Source of the DNA: Gautieria morchelliformis | Lineage: Eukaryota; Basidiomycota; Agaricomycetes; Gomphales; Gomphaceae | DNA: 64,000 nt | Direction of reading: 5' to 3' | NCBI GenBank assembly: GCA_015179125.1 | Contig: WHVA01000006.1 | Location: 434,001-498,000 of the forward strand | Shown here: piece after piece, positions 34,693 through 47,990 of the stretch | Numbering within the stretch: position 1 is the stretch's first letter | How the letters are laid out: the number at the start of each line of letters is the position of its first letter | The notes under the pieces: generated by a model | Databases searched by the model: none | The model's input: only the letters and a program-made list of their open reading frames with translations | What the model was told of the DNA's origin: nothing | Made by a program: the position numbers and the translations under genes

Positions 34693-37600
34693 GATGCCCG
34701 ATTAGATTACCCTTTTCGTTTTCGCAGGAATGAAGGGATGCAAAAAAGAAAACTCACGTGAACGTCGCCCGCTCCTCCTCGATCTCGCCGCCACTCAACA
34801 CCACAGACCTCTCCGTCCGCCCCAAATCCCACAGGCGGATCTTCCGATCTTCCGACCCGGTGATCACGAACCCTCCCCCCGTCTTCACCGCCCCGCCCCC
34901 ACCGTCCACACGCCCCAACCCCTCCACGGGCATCCCGGCGATGCCGCCGAAATCCGCGCCCCCGACCATCGCACACACGTCCGGCTGCGTCCACGTGCCC
35001 GACGCCTGGTGCGCCGCCTCCGTCGTGTCCGCGTAGACGTGCACCACCCCCGCCCCCGCCACCGCTGCGGAATGTCCGTTCTCCTGTGGCGCCGTGCGCG
35101 CGCGGACTAAAGCAGCGATCGCCACAGCCGGGTCCTTCTCGGCGTCCTGGCCGACGACTGCTGCTGCCGGGGTAGGCGGGTCGGCTTCTGCCCCGGGCTC
35201 TGCGAGGGCGTCTCTCGTCTCAAACGTCTCCACCAGCGTCGTCGTCTCGATGTCCCACACCTCCACCAGAATTATCCCCCGCGCGCCGACAGGACTGCCG
35301 GAGCCCTGCGCGGGTGGTGGGCGCGCTTCGAGCGCCACCATCACCCAGCGCCCACGCCCCTTTGTCGGGTGCACGATGCATTTGTGTATGCGGAGCGACC
35401 GCCCCGGGGAAACCACCCCCGCTTTCCAGCTCTTGATCAACAACCCGAACCGCAGATCCCAAAGCGTCAGCACCCCAGTGATGCTTCCGACAACCAGCCA
35501 CGCCTTGCGTCGGTCGATGCACAGGGCTGTTACCGGACCATAGTGCCGCGGGTTCTCCATCGTCTGCAGTATGCGCATGGTCCGCAGATCGAGCACCGCG
35601 ATCGCAGAGTGCGTCGTCGCATACACGACGTTGGAGCTCATCTCTACAAACGAACCAGATCAGCACGCAACGCCCACAAAAACAAAAAAGGGGCGAGCGG
35701 AGGAGCACCTGTATTATAGTGCGCCAGACACGCGATGTACTCGCCGGCCTGGTCGACGCGGTGCTCCCGGATGACTTGCAGCTTCCCGTACTTGGGCAGC
35801 GACCCGCCTAGCGCCACGTGCACGCGCACGATGTGCAGGCTCCCGTCGTCGCCAGCGCTGGCGAAGCAGTGCAGCCCGTCCAGCATGCACAGCGCGGTCA
35901 CGCGCGCATGGTGCTGCCCGTACGTCTGCCGCGGCTTGCTCGTCACGTTCCGCTCGAGCCGGGCCGTGTCCCAAACCTTGACCGTCTTGTCGTCGGAGCA
36001 CGTGACGAAGAACGTGTGGTCCGGTGCCACCACGATCGCGTTGACCGGCCCGGAGTGCGAGGGCAGGTTTGCGATGAGGGTGGCCTCGGGGTGGCGCGTG
36101 ATGCCGTGGAAAGCGAAGGATGATTGCCGGGGCGTATTGCGGCGGCGCACAGGACCCTCGTGTATTTTCGGCCCAAAATCATGCATGGCCTCGCGAGAGG
36201 TATCGTGATACAGCTGCTCTAACAGATGGTTGAGCCCCGCATCCCGCGGCTCTGTTTAAAAAAAAAAACGCGTTGAACCGTGCGTAAAGTGTACAAACCC
36301 GAAAGGCAGAGGGGACATACCAAAAGCCCCCGAGTACGGTCTGGCCGAATGCAAAGATGACCGGTGTTCTGCGCGTAATGTGCCAGGATTAGAAACGGGC
36401 GATGAGCGTCCGGATGCGGACAAGTCATCATCGCCGAGCCGTGAGACGCTCGGTGCCTCCAGAACGCCGACAGCATTAGTCTTGACTGATCCGACGGCGG
36501 CAGGGGCCTTCTGGTTGTCGGTGCTTCCGACGTGGAGAAGGGCCCTCGGACGTAAAGATGAGCCATCAACCGCACTGGATACTACCGAGTCGGTTGGACT
36601 AGATGGTCTAAGTTGTTCTACGCCAGTTGGTGGATCCGGCCCAACCGGAGATGGGACCATGCTTGGACGCGTAGAAGAGGCGGAAGCGCGCCGCTCCCTA
36701 TCTGCCAGATGGGTGAGCGACGACGAGGATCCGTTAATGCCAACAAGCCTTCGTCGGAAATCGTCAAGATGATTGATATGCTCTGTGCTCCCCGCGCGCG
36801 ACATTCGTGGGCTTCCATAGACAGCAGGACCACGTCCCTCCACGTTGAAATGACGGGAGCCACCCGTCCGAAACGAAGATTCTGAGGACCGTGTGCCAAC
36901 AAAAATAGTTTGCGGGACAACGCCAAGTTTCTGAAGCTCGACACTGTTGTTCGTCTGTGCCAAAACCTCGGGGTTTGCCTCTTTGTTTCGACCAGCGAAA
37001 CTAATCTACCTGTCAGAAAACACTGGGAACGACTACTCAGTGTTGTATTCTTACTTTGATATAACGTTGGCAAGTTTAATGATGTAGTCTCGAAGAGCAA
37101 GAAGTTTAGTTTCCTCCACTGGCGTCATCCCGAGTTGCTGGAGCTTCGCGATATACGCTTCATCCCTGAATCAGCGTTAGTACTCCCAAAGAACAACAAT
37201 GTGAATCGCAACAGCATCAGAGGAGACACCAACTCTTCGGTACGTGATACACTTGCACGAGATCCTCCCTTTCGAGCAGCGGCAAGCCCTTCCTTTGCAG
37301 TCTCAGGCTTCGTTGCAGTTTTACTCTTCGTACGCTGGCTCTTCCAGAAATGTGTCTTATCCGCCTTCATTGCCCATGTGACGGCTGCATCAAATACCTG
37401 GCGGGAAAGCTGGAAGGTATTTTTAAAACACTGTAAAGGACAAGAAGTCTACCAAATAAATGGGAACGTACAGGAGGATTTAAATTCATGAGTAGACTTT
37501 GTTCGGTAGTGGTCCGCACTTCCGAACGAAGGAAGTGTTTCAGGGATGGATATAGGATACACCAGACATCAGTCGAGGGCAAGTGTTTAGTTGCAGAAGC

Positions 37601-40329
37601 TATGAATGCGGAGGCACCTAGAAAATTCCTATTATAAGAAAGGAGACAATCTAAGTGTTATGTAAACACACCCTCTCTGATCCAAATATTCGGGTGATAA
37701 AGGAATCCAAGTGTGGCACTCATGAGTTCCCACAAGCGCATCCTCTGGAACAAGCCGAGTTCAGATAGGCTTGTCAATGCAACTAATACACGTGCGACGA
37801 CAGTTTCCTCCTCGTCTTCAAAATCTGAGTGAGTCACGCATGCGTAGATTACACAAATGATCAACAAACCAGATAGGGCTTGAACCATCAAAGGAAAAAT
37901 ATACTCTTCAAGGCTCCGACCACCGACACATGCCGCAACATCAACAATACTTTCGAAGAACGTATACCGCAATAGCCAGTCTCGATCATTGAGGTAAGTG
38001 ATCATGTGTCCGAGCAGCACATCATTCGTCTTCTGCCTCCCCAGGAAAATGCAAAGCGACGAAACGTTATGCAATACCGCTCGTTTTACGACGCTAGATG
38101 GGTCAACAAGCAAGGAAACAAGTAGGTCTTGGATTGACGTCTGGAGGTCCTGTAGACTCGCATCATACGAGATCTTTAACAAAATCAGTGAGTATCAGTT
38201 GTCCTTGACGATAAACGTCATATCACACCTCATATAGAGCATCGTCGTACTCCTGGGCATTTGCAAGCTTGAATGTACCATGAGCCTTCATTGCTTGTCC
38301 CATTTCGAGATATCGGAGGCTAGTATCCGCCAGGGGTGCGACGCACTGAGCTAATATGCATCGCACATAAACGTGTGGATCTTTATACAGGTAACGTATG
38401 TTTGGGAATATATATTCGGGAAATATGTAGGCATTAGATGGTGTGATAGCGGTCACAAGCATCAGCTGTTGGTATGCGCGCACCTGTCAGGCCATGGAAG
38501 TAACTTCAAATCGTTTACGTACCACTTGCATCAAGGTTCGCAATGCTGCTCCTCTCACAATAGTTGCGTCGTCATGGAGCAGATCGATTACGTATGGGAT
38601 CAAACGGTCCAATTTGGCCTCGTCGGTTAGCTGAGAGGATAACGCTAGTAACACATCCAAGGCTCTGACTTTGGAGCTAGGAATACTGCAATTGCGGATG
38701 TTCGCACAAACAAGAGACAACATGATCAATGCTGGGCCATCTACCATACTGTTAATAAAGCAGGGAGGGAGAACAATAACAAAAGAAGCACCTTCTGGTG
38801 CGGTACGCTGTTTTCTGATGAGCATGCCTTGGAGCTTCGAATCACGATTGGGAATGTGAAGCTCGACCGGAAAGATATCCTCCAGCCCCTTGTAAGAACC
38901 CTTTGTCGATAAGGACACCCCTCCGGCTTCTGTCAGAGTCTCATCCACGGCATCAGTCAACAAATAAGGTTCAACGCTTTCGAAATCGGTCCAGATCTTG
39001 TTGAGTCTGTGATCAGAATCACTAGGTAGCGGAGTAGGCTCCGTGGAGCTATGTCCATCCGCGGTAGGAGCAGGTATTGATTTCGTAAAAAGAGAAGTTG
39101 AAGACAATTCGTTGATCGAGGAGACATAATTGTGAAGGAAGGAGTAGAAGCATTCAGGAAAGGCGGAACCCCTTGATGTGTGCAAGACGGTATCAAAGGT
39201 GGGCCGCTGTGTTGGATCCAACGCAACCATGCGTAGAATTATATCCTAATAACTACATCAATATCAAAAGGGAACTGTAACCGTGGCGTGACTTACTCGA
39301 ATGTCCTCATCATCGATTGCAGACAGGTGATTCTCCAAGTTCAGTTCACCCGCCCGATATTTAAACAGCTGGGAAAGGGTAAACATGGCAGACCCCTCTA
39401 AAAACAGCTCCGCAATGACACATCCCAAGCTAAAAACGTCCATAGACTCTGAGACTTTCCCGTCACGTTTGTCAAAGTCAAGGGTTGCCTTCCGCTTGCT
39501 TATCTCACCGCCAGCAACGAAGAAACGCTCCGGTGCTATGTAGCATGTTCTCCGACCAGAAGTGTCGAAAAAAAATGAAAAATCTGCAGGATCGTCGAGG
39601 GGGAGAAAGGTGGGTTTATAAGAGGCAAAATCAGTGACATACACCCAATTCCAAGATGTCACCAGGACATTCTCGGATTTGATATCTCCGTGCGAGATCT
39701 AATGTATCCCTACGTCGAATTATACTCGGCAAATAAAAAATATGACAACATACATTACGCCTCCGAGCATCCCGCATACCATTGAGCAGTTGGAACGCGA
39801 TCCATTTCTTTTCAATGGAGCTCAGAAATGGTCGAGTACTTTCGATAATAATCGTGACATGTCCACCGCAGCTCCGCCTCTACACGCACCTTATACGGTC
39901 GTAAAGACTTCCTTCTAACCACTGACGCATGATGTAACCCCCTCGGTCGTTCTCGACGAAGACCTGGTAGTTATAGACATTGGGGATATCCAAGAGCGCT
40001 TCCCTTTCGGCTGCGTACGCTCCATGAAATACGCAGACAAGGTGGATTAGGACAGCTCTCACATTTAAGCCGACGAGCGTATGTGCGTAAGCTTAAACCC
40101 GGGTCCGGCTTGATAAAGATTTTGACCACCAAGGGCCCGTTCTTATGGCCACATTTGACCGTCTTGAGGAAACGTGACGAGCCCAAGCTTGAAGAATTGA
40201 GCATAGGGAAAAACGACATAGGGGCACCTACCTTTTGTCATACACAATATCTGAACCAAGTTCGGAGACAAAGCTATCCAAGGCGCCGCCTGCGCGAGTC
40301 GCTGTCGGACCAGACAGTGAATTTCCCAT
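34433..40329 (-). CDS. VPS15: VPS15, regulatory protein kinase of the Vps34 PI3-kinase complex
   Basis: Sixteen exons splice in frame to 1686 aa. Exon borders from the start: 40329-40232, 40187-40063, 40010-39890, 39838-39754, 39698-39297, 39245-38523, 38483-38229, 38173-37870, 37824-37672, 37617-37472, 37409-37234, 37165-37055, 37000-36321, 36251-35709, 35643-34758, 34685-34433. The N-terminus MGNSLS is an N-myristoylation signal. The kinase domain has the VVKIF lysine (about 55), catalytic loop HGDIKSEN (146-153) instead of HRD, DFA (166-168) instead of DFG, and APE (198-200), all typical of VPS15. HEAT-like repeats follow (about 430-900), then a Ser-rich linker and a C-terminal WD40 propeller. 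VPS15 anchors and activates Vps34 for PI3P synthesis in endosomal sorting and autophagy. It shares a 158-bp divergent promoter region with SES1. The 3' end is the duplicated junction. Confidence 0.96.
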
Positions 40330-40487
40330 GTGGGTGTGGCTCAGCGCGGTTACGTAATTGTGGCAGTTGTGACTGGTCGACGTGACATGCCATCAGGCCC
40401 TGCCGAGTCATCTAGCAACGCTCTCTCTTTCTTTACCCCCATTACCCAGATATATAGCATACCCATTCATCGGTAAACGGCTGTGCG
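40330..40487. promoter_or_regulatory. Divergent promoter region of VPS15 and SES1
   Basis: Only 158 bp separate the two start codons. A CT-rich run (CTCTCTCTTTCTTTACCCCC) followed by ATATATAGCATACC lies 20-70 bp upstream of the SerRS ATG and suits a fungal core promoter. Shared regulation is inference. Confidence 0.6.
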
Positions 40488-42341
40488 ATGACTCTGGACG
40501 TTCTAACATTTCTATCGGAAAAGGGGGGTGACCCTGGGGCGATCAAAGAATCGCAGCGAAAACGAGGTCACTCGGTGGAGGTAGTGGACGAAGTCATATC
40601 AATGTACTCGGACTGGGTCAAACGTGAGCATTAAAGCAATCCTCTGTGGATGTTACAAATCACTAAGCATGCGTTGGTATATAGTTGACTTCGAATTGAA
40701 TGGTCTCAACAAGGAAGCCAATGCGCTGCAAAAACAAATTGCTGCAAAAAAGAAGGTGCCATACGACAACACCCGTGGATGAATACCGTGGATTGCTGAC
40801 GTGCAGCCCTGCTCATCTGACGACTAGGCTAAGGAAAGCGCTGATGACGTCCTTGAGGCGAAGAAGGCACTCGGAGAAAAAATCGAGGAAACACGAAAGC
40901 AGGCCAAGGAAGCAGAGCATTTGATGCGTACAAAGGCGGGCACGATCGGTAACTTGGTAGGCAAATCGGTGCCAGTAAGCCAGACAGAGGTGTGTTGCAG
41001 TCATTTGGGAGCATGGGGAGCTCTCATTTGAGCACATAGGATGATAATGCGACGCTTAGAACATGGCACCCAGATGGCCCAAATGCGCAGGTGGAACAGA
41101 AGAAGGGGATTTTGGCGCATCATGAAGTGCTGCTCCGATTAGACGCCATGGACTTGGATCGAGGTTTGATTTTCTTTCTCCATTGTATGTTATATTCACT
41201 GGGTTTTCATGTAGGCTCCAAGGTCGCGGGACACAGAGGATATTTCCTCACCAATGATGGAGTAGATTTAAACCATGCCCTGATTGCATACGGACTTGAT
41301 TTTCTCCGTAAACGAGGATACAGAAAAATACAAGCACCTTTTCTCATGAACAGGGACGTCATGGCGAAGACTGCACAGCTAGATCAATTTGATGAGGAAT
41401 TATACAAGGTGACTTGTCGGTCTCGAATATTTCCATACCGTGTCTTCTGATTGAGAACCACATCCCTTAATCCAAGTAGGTTACTGGGTCGGAAGAGGAC
41501 AAATACCTTATCGCCACGTCGGAGCAGCCTATCTCAGCCTTCCACTCGGATGAATGGTTCGAGAACCCGGAAAAACAGCTCCCCATCAAGTATGCCGGCT
41601 ACTCGACATGCTTTCGCAAAGAAGCAGGTGCCGCTGGAAGAGACATGTGGGGAATATTCCGTGTTCATCAGTTTGAGAAAATAGAGCAGGTCAGCAAGCC
41701 GGTTACCCGACTCCCAATTTCGTTCAAGTCTGACCGTCTATCTGTTCTATCAAGTTTTGTATCACTCAGCCAGAAAAATCATGGGAAATGTTTGACGTCA
41801 TGATCGACAACGCGGAGGCATTCTACCAGTCGCTTGGTATTCCCTACCGCGTTGTTGCAATAGTCTCGGGGGCACTTAACCTTGCCGCCTCGCAAAAATA
41901 CGACCTGGAAGCCTGGTTCCCCTTTCAAGGCGCCTACAAAGAGCTTGTGTCATGCTCGAACTGTACTGATTACCGTGAGTGACCTTTTCGCCCCCATATG
42001 GAGATACTCTGTTTGCCCACGCGACTTGTCCAGAGAGCCGACGACTAGAAGTACGTTGCGGACTCAAGAAACAAGATCAAGCCCGCAAATCGTATGTGCA
42101 CATGTTAAATGGCACACTATGCGCGACAGAGCGGGCCCTTTGTTGCCTGGTTGAAAACTATCAGACTGAAAATGTGCGTGCTCGGTATAGATACATGATA
42201 TACCTCCCTCAATATATTATCTGTCTTGTTTACCTGTAGGGCTTGGTCATTCCTGAAGTCCTTCGACCATATATGCAGGGGAGAGAGTTTTTAGAGTTTA
42301 CAAAGGAGTTGCCCAAGTCACTACAGAGGAAGAAAGTATAG
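40488..42341 (+). CDS. SES1: Seryl-tRNA synthetase, cytosolic
   Basis: Nine exons (40488-40623, 40685-40755, 40828-40989, 41040-41163, 41215-41408, 41480-41689, 41770-41974, 42034-42173, 42240-42341) splice in frame to 447 aa, close to the usual size. The enzyme charges tRNA-Ser with serine. The N-terminal half is the long antiparallel coiled coil that grips the tRNA long variable arm (Lys/Glu-rich, residues about 40-120). Class II signatures: motif 1 around YLTND-like GYFLTNDG, motif 2 CFRKEAG ... FRVHQFEK, and motif 3 [11 protein letters not shown] near the C-terminus. YQSRRLE, the core strand before motif 3, is formed across the seventh intron. No mitochondrial presequence is seen. Confidence 0.95.
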
Positions 42342-42742
42342 CTACTTAGCCTCGCCTGTTTGTCACTATAATTCAAGGTACAAAGTCATTCAGGCTAGTA
42401 TCCACGTGACAATGTTTGCAATTGAGAACCAGGAGAAAGTTAGTACATGTATGTAACACGTGAGAGAAGAAGGCCGAACAGGGGAAAGCGGAGGACAGCG
42501 AGGAACGAAAGCAACAGATTCGATAGTCGAGAACAAGGGGTCAGATACCCGATCCATGAATACCCGATCCACGAATAGCAAGTATGGAATAGAGCAGTGG
42601 GGAGAGAAGCATTGACAGAGCGGATGCGAATAGGAGCCCTGTGGGTGTCACTAAACTCGTGGCGCAATGCGGTGGGACAGTATTGAGTCCACGAGGAAGT
42701 GACGTCGCATAGGAAGCGTTGGCATAAATACCGTAGTGCCGT
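42342..42742. other. Convergent 3' intergenic region
   Basis: Separates the 3' ends of SES1 and the zinc-finger gene. A 12-base word ATACCCGATCCA is repeated in tandem at 42546-42571. No gene seen. Confidence 0.5.
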
Positions 42743-44275
42743 TCACCGTCTTCTACTACTGGACGAATCGCGGCCAAAGCAACGGCTGCATATCCTTGTA
42801 CCCTTGTGCTTGCGCCGCGATTCGTTGCTGTGGAATAAGACGAACATCAGCGTGAGTGATATTGAAATAGCGGTTCAACTTACCACAGCTCACACGGCCT
42901 TTGGTCTTCGATGTGGCGATTAGCTTCCGAAAGACGACCAAATCTGGTACCGCTACAAGTAAGACACATAGGGGAAGCTCTATAAGCCGATGTCGGGCGA
43001 GGGAAGCATTCAACGACATACCATAGGCACTTGTAGGCTTTCTTGTCATTGAGGTGGAGGGCCAGGTGAGTACCCATACGATTGGGTTCCACAACAGGGG
43101 ACTGGCAACCCGGATAGTTACACATTAGACTGCCTAACCTCCACCCGGCATCTCTCGTGCTGGGCTGGTCAATATATCTCGCAACATCCCTTTGCGAGAC
43201 AGGAATATCTTGAATGAGGTGCCCTGCAGGAGCGTTGGCATTTAAGACCGACGTAGTGGGGGACGGCGGAGGAGATGCGTTCCGCTCTATCGACCGCGAG
43301 TGTCACCGATAGTGGGGGCGTAGACAAGGCACACGACGTACCGTAATGATGGGGAGCCAGCGGAACGGTAAGTCTGAAATCTGAACGATGTGGAGTTGAG
43401 TCCCAAAGCTAATATAATTTTGGAACAAATACGAACTAGAGCTTATTTGAGGGGTGGGATGGGTGGCTTCGGACACCCCATACCCCCGGTGCATGTTCTG
43501 ATGCTGAGTATGTTGCTGTTGCAAGTCGAAAACTTGGGCGGGTACATTCGCCCGGTGAGGGTCACGAGGAAAAGATGAGGCCGAAGTCCCTCGATGCGAC
43601 GATGAAGTATAATAATATTGGTTGGTTTGGACATTTGGCGGCGGAATACCCATATGTGTCTGATAGGGTTGGGCACTTCCATGGGGTGAATCTGTCAGAA
43701 TAATCACGGTTCTTAAATGGCTGAAATACTTTGTCAGGGAGACTGAAGCGCACAATTATTTCCAGACATCCATGATCCAAAATTCTGTTGAGATGAAAAC
43801 GTAGGAGACCCTGGCTGGTGCAACTCATAATTGCCAGTGGGCTGCGTGGAAGTCACAACCGGGCGTGAGGGATCATTGCTGGAGTAGTAGGACTGGTTAT
43901 AAAGCGGGGGAATGTGGTGGGTGGCATTCATAATCATAAACAACTTCAACCAACCTGATAATATGTGTTATAGTCGTGGTCCTCGGCCATTGATGAAACC
44001 CTAAGGGTGGCTGCCCCGAGCTCTGTTCCTCGGCGGGGGTGTGCGGGAGCAGCGTTAGAGAAAAGAGGGGAAGGGTCGTAGTGCCCAAGGTGGTGTGGAT
44101 GAGCGAGATAACCTGAGTTAGCCTGCTCTGCCGAGGGATGGGTTCTTCCTACAGGGGACATCGAGTACGAAGGAGGAAATTCTCGTCTTAAGAGCAGGTC
44201 AGCAAGTTGCGGAGAAAGCAATATCAACCCCACCCCAAGGCGGTGCATGCAGCCGTGCGCTGCAAGCTGTCGCAA
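42743..44275 (-). CDS. C2H2 zinc-finger protein, putative DNA-binding
   Basis: The stop is at 42743-42745. Reliable exons: a 5' block ending 43955, 43892-43754, 43691 to about 43400, about 43290-43060, and two short 3' exons. The N-terminal half is rich in Ser, Gln, Tyr and Pro, suggesting an activation-type disordered region. Two fingers lie near the C-terminus: CNYPGC-x12-H-x3-H and, across an intron, CLWCGTRFGRLSEANRH-x5-C. A basic tail with CSRC ends in SSSSRRR. The start is uncertain: the frame is open from 44275, with Met also at 44158 and 43990. One join near 43300 could not be resolved in frame, so an additional small exon or a lesion is possible. Function is unknown. Confidence 0.7.
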
Positions 44276-45062
44276 ACTACATCATTTGCCGTTAAAAGCA
44301 AATTTCTATAATATAGTGGACTGGCGCTTGGATTATTCCCTGGGAGATCTTGAATTTCGTGAATATAATGGCAGGAATCACTCGCCCGGCTAGAAAAAAT
44401 CTTACTTCGAGACAAAAACAGCAGACTACTAATGGATGATATCAGTTATAGCAGATGAGCCTGTATTCGACTCGGACCCTGCCGTCACCATTCCAATGAC
44501 ATGTCCCTTGTATTTTCAGTTCCCCTGTCTGGAACGGAACGCTGGTCATTCAATGGTTACGTTCGGCTTTGAAGGGTGCTTGTACTAAGTATTCCCAGAG
44601 TTGCTGAGCTCTCAGCTCCGACCGCCGTACGTCGGGTTCATTCAAGAAATCACAGGTTTGTTCCTCGAGGTGTACTGCCAGTCTTCTGCCAGGTGGCTGT
44701 TACCTTCACAAGGCCTCGTGCATGTATAAATAAATTGCACTGCAGTTCACCTACATACACCGCGTGTGACCATCGAGGTACCTGTAGGGAAAATGGCTAG
44801 CTGGCAAGTGCAGATCATGCCTTTTCTGCGCTCATCTCCTTCTGCGGTGACAAATTGACTCGGGCCGAACCACTAATACAGCCAATCACCGCCGCACGAA
44901 GGCCTGCAGGGTCATCTAACACATGCTTAGCCCCACAGATTTGAGTGTTTATCCTAATACAGTTTGTCAATTATCGTGCTTGCGAAAATTACAACTTGTT
45001 ATACAGTGATGCGTTCTTCCCGGAAGTTCTGATTAAAACGGTGTTTTCTCCCTGTATACCGC

Positions 45063-45099
45063 ACGCCTCGTGTGAATGAACTTCATTCACACGAGGCGT
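45063..45099. repeat. Perfect 18-bp-arm palindrome
   Basis: ACGCCTCGTGTGAATGAA, one C, then its exact reverse complement. Confidence 0.95.
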
Positions 45100-46263
45100 T
45101 TGAAACTGCCTCCACTGCTTGAGCTAGTCGCTCATCAGCGCAGCAGGATCCAACCTGGGTGGCATGGTATCCAGCCAAATTCATAGATTCCCGTAACTCC
45201 CGCAGGAGAACATTAGGGTGAGCTGGCAAGGCCGGCCGGGAGACGTTTTGACTTATAACAGTGGTCGCGGTGTCAAGTCCACTGCGTGGCACGCACTCGG
45301 CTAATAGGGGCTTCAAGCTAGCCGTTGATGTAGAAGCTAGAAGCCTTTTATTGTATATTCTGTTCAGTAACGCATCATTCGCGAGGAAACCTAGTAAGCC
45401 GATAACTTAAGGTCAGTTTGGACGGGTAAACTTAGGGCGCCGTGTGCGATGATGATCATATGCCCTTAAGTTGTGATGCCCATTGTAGTGAGAGCTTCAA
45501 GCTCCATGGATCATTGATTCATGATCAAGGAGCGGCCGCATAAGATACATTGACCGTTGTAAATTTCAGGGCAGGTACCTACTTACCACTTGTAACTCCC
45601 ATGCAAAGTTAGAAATTTGATTAGTAGTCCGGAACCGTACTAATCCGGAGAACACCGTTCCGAGGATCACACGAAGGCTTCAAGTTCCCAATAGGTATAT
45701 AGATTGCCGCGGTAGAATTGCGAGCGAGGCAGAGACGCAGGCAGGCCTCAACGTTTCACCGGATACCCTTGATCAATATCCGATCCAGACTGATCGACCA
45801 AACTAGTTACCTCACATAGTACCTACTCTGATCACAACTTGAAATTCACAGTAAGAATACCTGCTTGTGATGCTCGGTAACGTTTCAACTGAGTGCTAAA
45901 GACAATTCATAGGGACGTAGCTGAATGGCGGTAGATCTATACACTCTTGGACACGATGCTGCATCTCTCTAAAGGTGCCTATCTGCTCTAGATCATATAT
46001 TTTCATCCCAGGCGTCATCCCTTAGAAAGGTGCCCAGTACGTTGGCTAGGTTGTGAACTTAGCTGGGGCTCTCATGATACTTCCCTCTAGTAGCCCCACA
46101 GGCAGACGCGGTGAGCACTGAACACCCAGACGTCTTATTATCTGCACGTCTTATTATCTGCTCTAGGTTATTGTCCCAGGCGCCATCCTGTGGAAATCGT
46201 GAGCTTCTATCGTCATTCTTCCGGTTCCGCGGGGGATCAGGTCGCTGTGCTGCGAAGGCGCTC

Positions 46264-46420
46264 TGAGTATGATTGTCGTCCACCTAGCAAGGAGAGATTG
46301 TCAACGCCGGCATGCAGGTATGATATCCCCGTTCTACCCGAGTATGATTGTCGTTCACCTTAGCACCTAAGGAGAGATGGTCAACTCAGGCCAGGTATGA
46401 TATCCCCGTTCTACCCTCTC
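46264..46420. repeat. Imperfect tandem duplication, about 80-bp unit
   Basis: GAGTATGATTGTCGT(C/T)CACCT, AAGGAGAGAT(T/G)GTCAAC and AGGTATGATATCCCCGTT each occur twice in the same order. The second unit carries a short insertion. Confidence 0.85.
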
Positions 46421-47749
46421 TGATCAAGTCGCTCTCTTGCATCTGTATCCTGAGAGTCTATGGGACATGAACTTGTTTCAGCCAAGCACAAACAATAAAC
46501 GTTAAAGCCTAAGTGTGGCTCCGCAGTAACACCAGTGTCAGAGCGTGGTCGTCCAGAGATGCTCACATTTTCTACATGTGAGTTTATTTCGCCTCGCTGC
46601 ACGCATGCGCCCAGAATTGCTGAGATCCGACAATGCTCCTTAATCGGGATGAGAACGGGCAGCTAAGATTATTGGACACTCATATTCCAGAGCTACTTAT
46701 GTAATGGGCTCCAGCGGCCAGTAAGCCGCCATCTACAAGCGGATCTGTCCCTCAGGTACTTATCTGATGGATTGGCCTCTCATCGCCTTTAGAAACCTTC
46801 GATCGCTAAATTGTCTCGTAAGGATCTCGCTTAACTCGTCCATTTTCCAATGCATTAACCGCCCCGTGAATCACATAACTGTGGCTTTTGATGTGTTGTC
46901 AGTGTCGCAGTATTCGGGTCACCGCTAAACTTTCGGTGGAAAGGGGAGGACTTCGAGGTTTGGATCTCGGGGGTTTCTCTATCGAAACGGCTCAGATTGT
47001 CTTCCTTTCCCATGGGCGTGTAACTTGTCAAACACAGACGCCCACTCAGTTCCAAGAGCCGGGATCCAATGAGCATTCTAAAGCGAATTTCTTGAGGATA
47101 TTTTGTCAAACCTCACGTGTTCTGACATGAAGGCACGAATTGTTTATGAGGCGTGTAGACTCGTGACCAGTCCATTATAAGTATGTGAGGGACCCGATGA
47201 GGTTTAAATTAGCCGCGAGGAGTAAGCCTGATCGAGTAGCACAGGAAAGTGTCAACATTACATAATTTGCATTTTGCGAAGTACTGGCACTTACAGTATA
47301 GTAAGTCTGATGTATAAGTAACAGTCAACGTTCAATTAAACATTCAACATTCAACACAAGTCGTCAAATCTTGTGCAGCCTGAGTCGAATGCCCCATAAG
47401 GTCATGACTGTCGCAGTGCTTTTTACTCGTGTCCTGTCCTGTGTGGCTCCACAAGTTTGCATCAAGATCCTGTGCGGAGTCGGTGTTTGCAGCCAATTGG
47501 AGTTTGAAAATTGCTAACATTTCTCCGCCGAAGCGTACGTTTTCTTATATAATGTAAGTTCAAGAGGACCATTCTCGGGGAGAGCGTCGTGACTCTGGTA
47601 ATTGATGCCGGGGCACCGCGCGTATGGAATACAAGTAGCTAGTAGGGACGGGAGGGTAGACAAAAAATGCGCTGTCGGTGGAAGCAAACGCTTTGCCCAG
47701 AGATACAATGAGCTTCATTTTACTTATACAAGTTGAGATGGTCAGGAGG

Positions 47750-47990
47750 TGGTGAGATAAGTATTACTAACATTTTGAGTCACTCTGCAGGCTGCCCTGA
47801 GGCTGTCAATGCATGAGTTGGTGTCTCCTGTTCTTAGCACAGCGAACACTTGAAAGATCTCTGCCTCTTAGTCTTATGACCTCTGTGGTGAGACAAGTAT
47901 TATTAACATTTTGAGTTGCTTTGTGGGCTGCCCTGAGTCTGTCAATGCATGATTGGTGTCTCCTGTTCTTAGCACAGTGAACACTTGCAA
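47750..47990. repeat. Tandem duplication, about 130-bp spacing
   Basis: The block GGTGAGA(T/C)AAGTATTA through TGTCTCCTGTTCTTAGCAC to GAACACTTG occurs twice, about 130 bp apart, with small differences. Between them lies CTCTGCCTCTTAGTCTTATG, a near match to the edge of the minisatellite at 50567. Confidence 0.85.

Larger units (their letters stand above)
44276..47749. other. Gene-poor stretch without recognised genes
   Basis: No open frame here has a familiar motif. A TATAAATAAA word at 44724 has no convincing gene downstream. The minus frame 45083-45316 looks mildly protein-like (Ala/Leu-rich) but is unassigned. Two structures stand out: a 37-bp palindrome at 45063-45099 and an imperfect tandem duplication at 46264-46420. 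Confidence 0.5.

Noticed and set aside
34730..36208. Plus-strand open frames opposite the VPS15 WD40 exons
   Set aside because: They are antisense shadows of GC-rich coding exons; the minus strand splices into a complete VPS15.
44276..47749. tRNA or small RNA genes in the unique stretch
   Set aside because: No convincing A-box/B-box pair or cloverleaf was found on either strand by reading; a dedicated tRNA search would be decisive.
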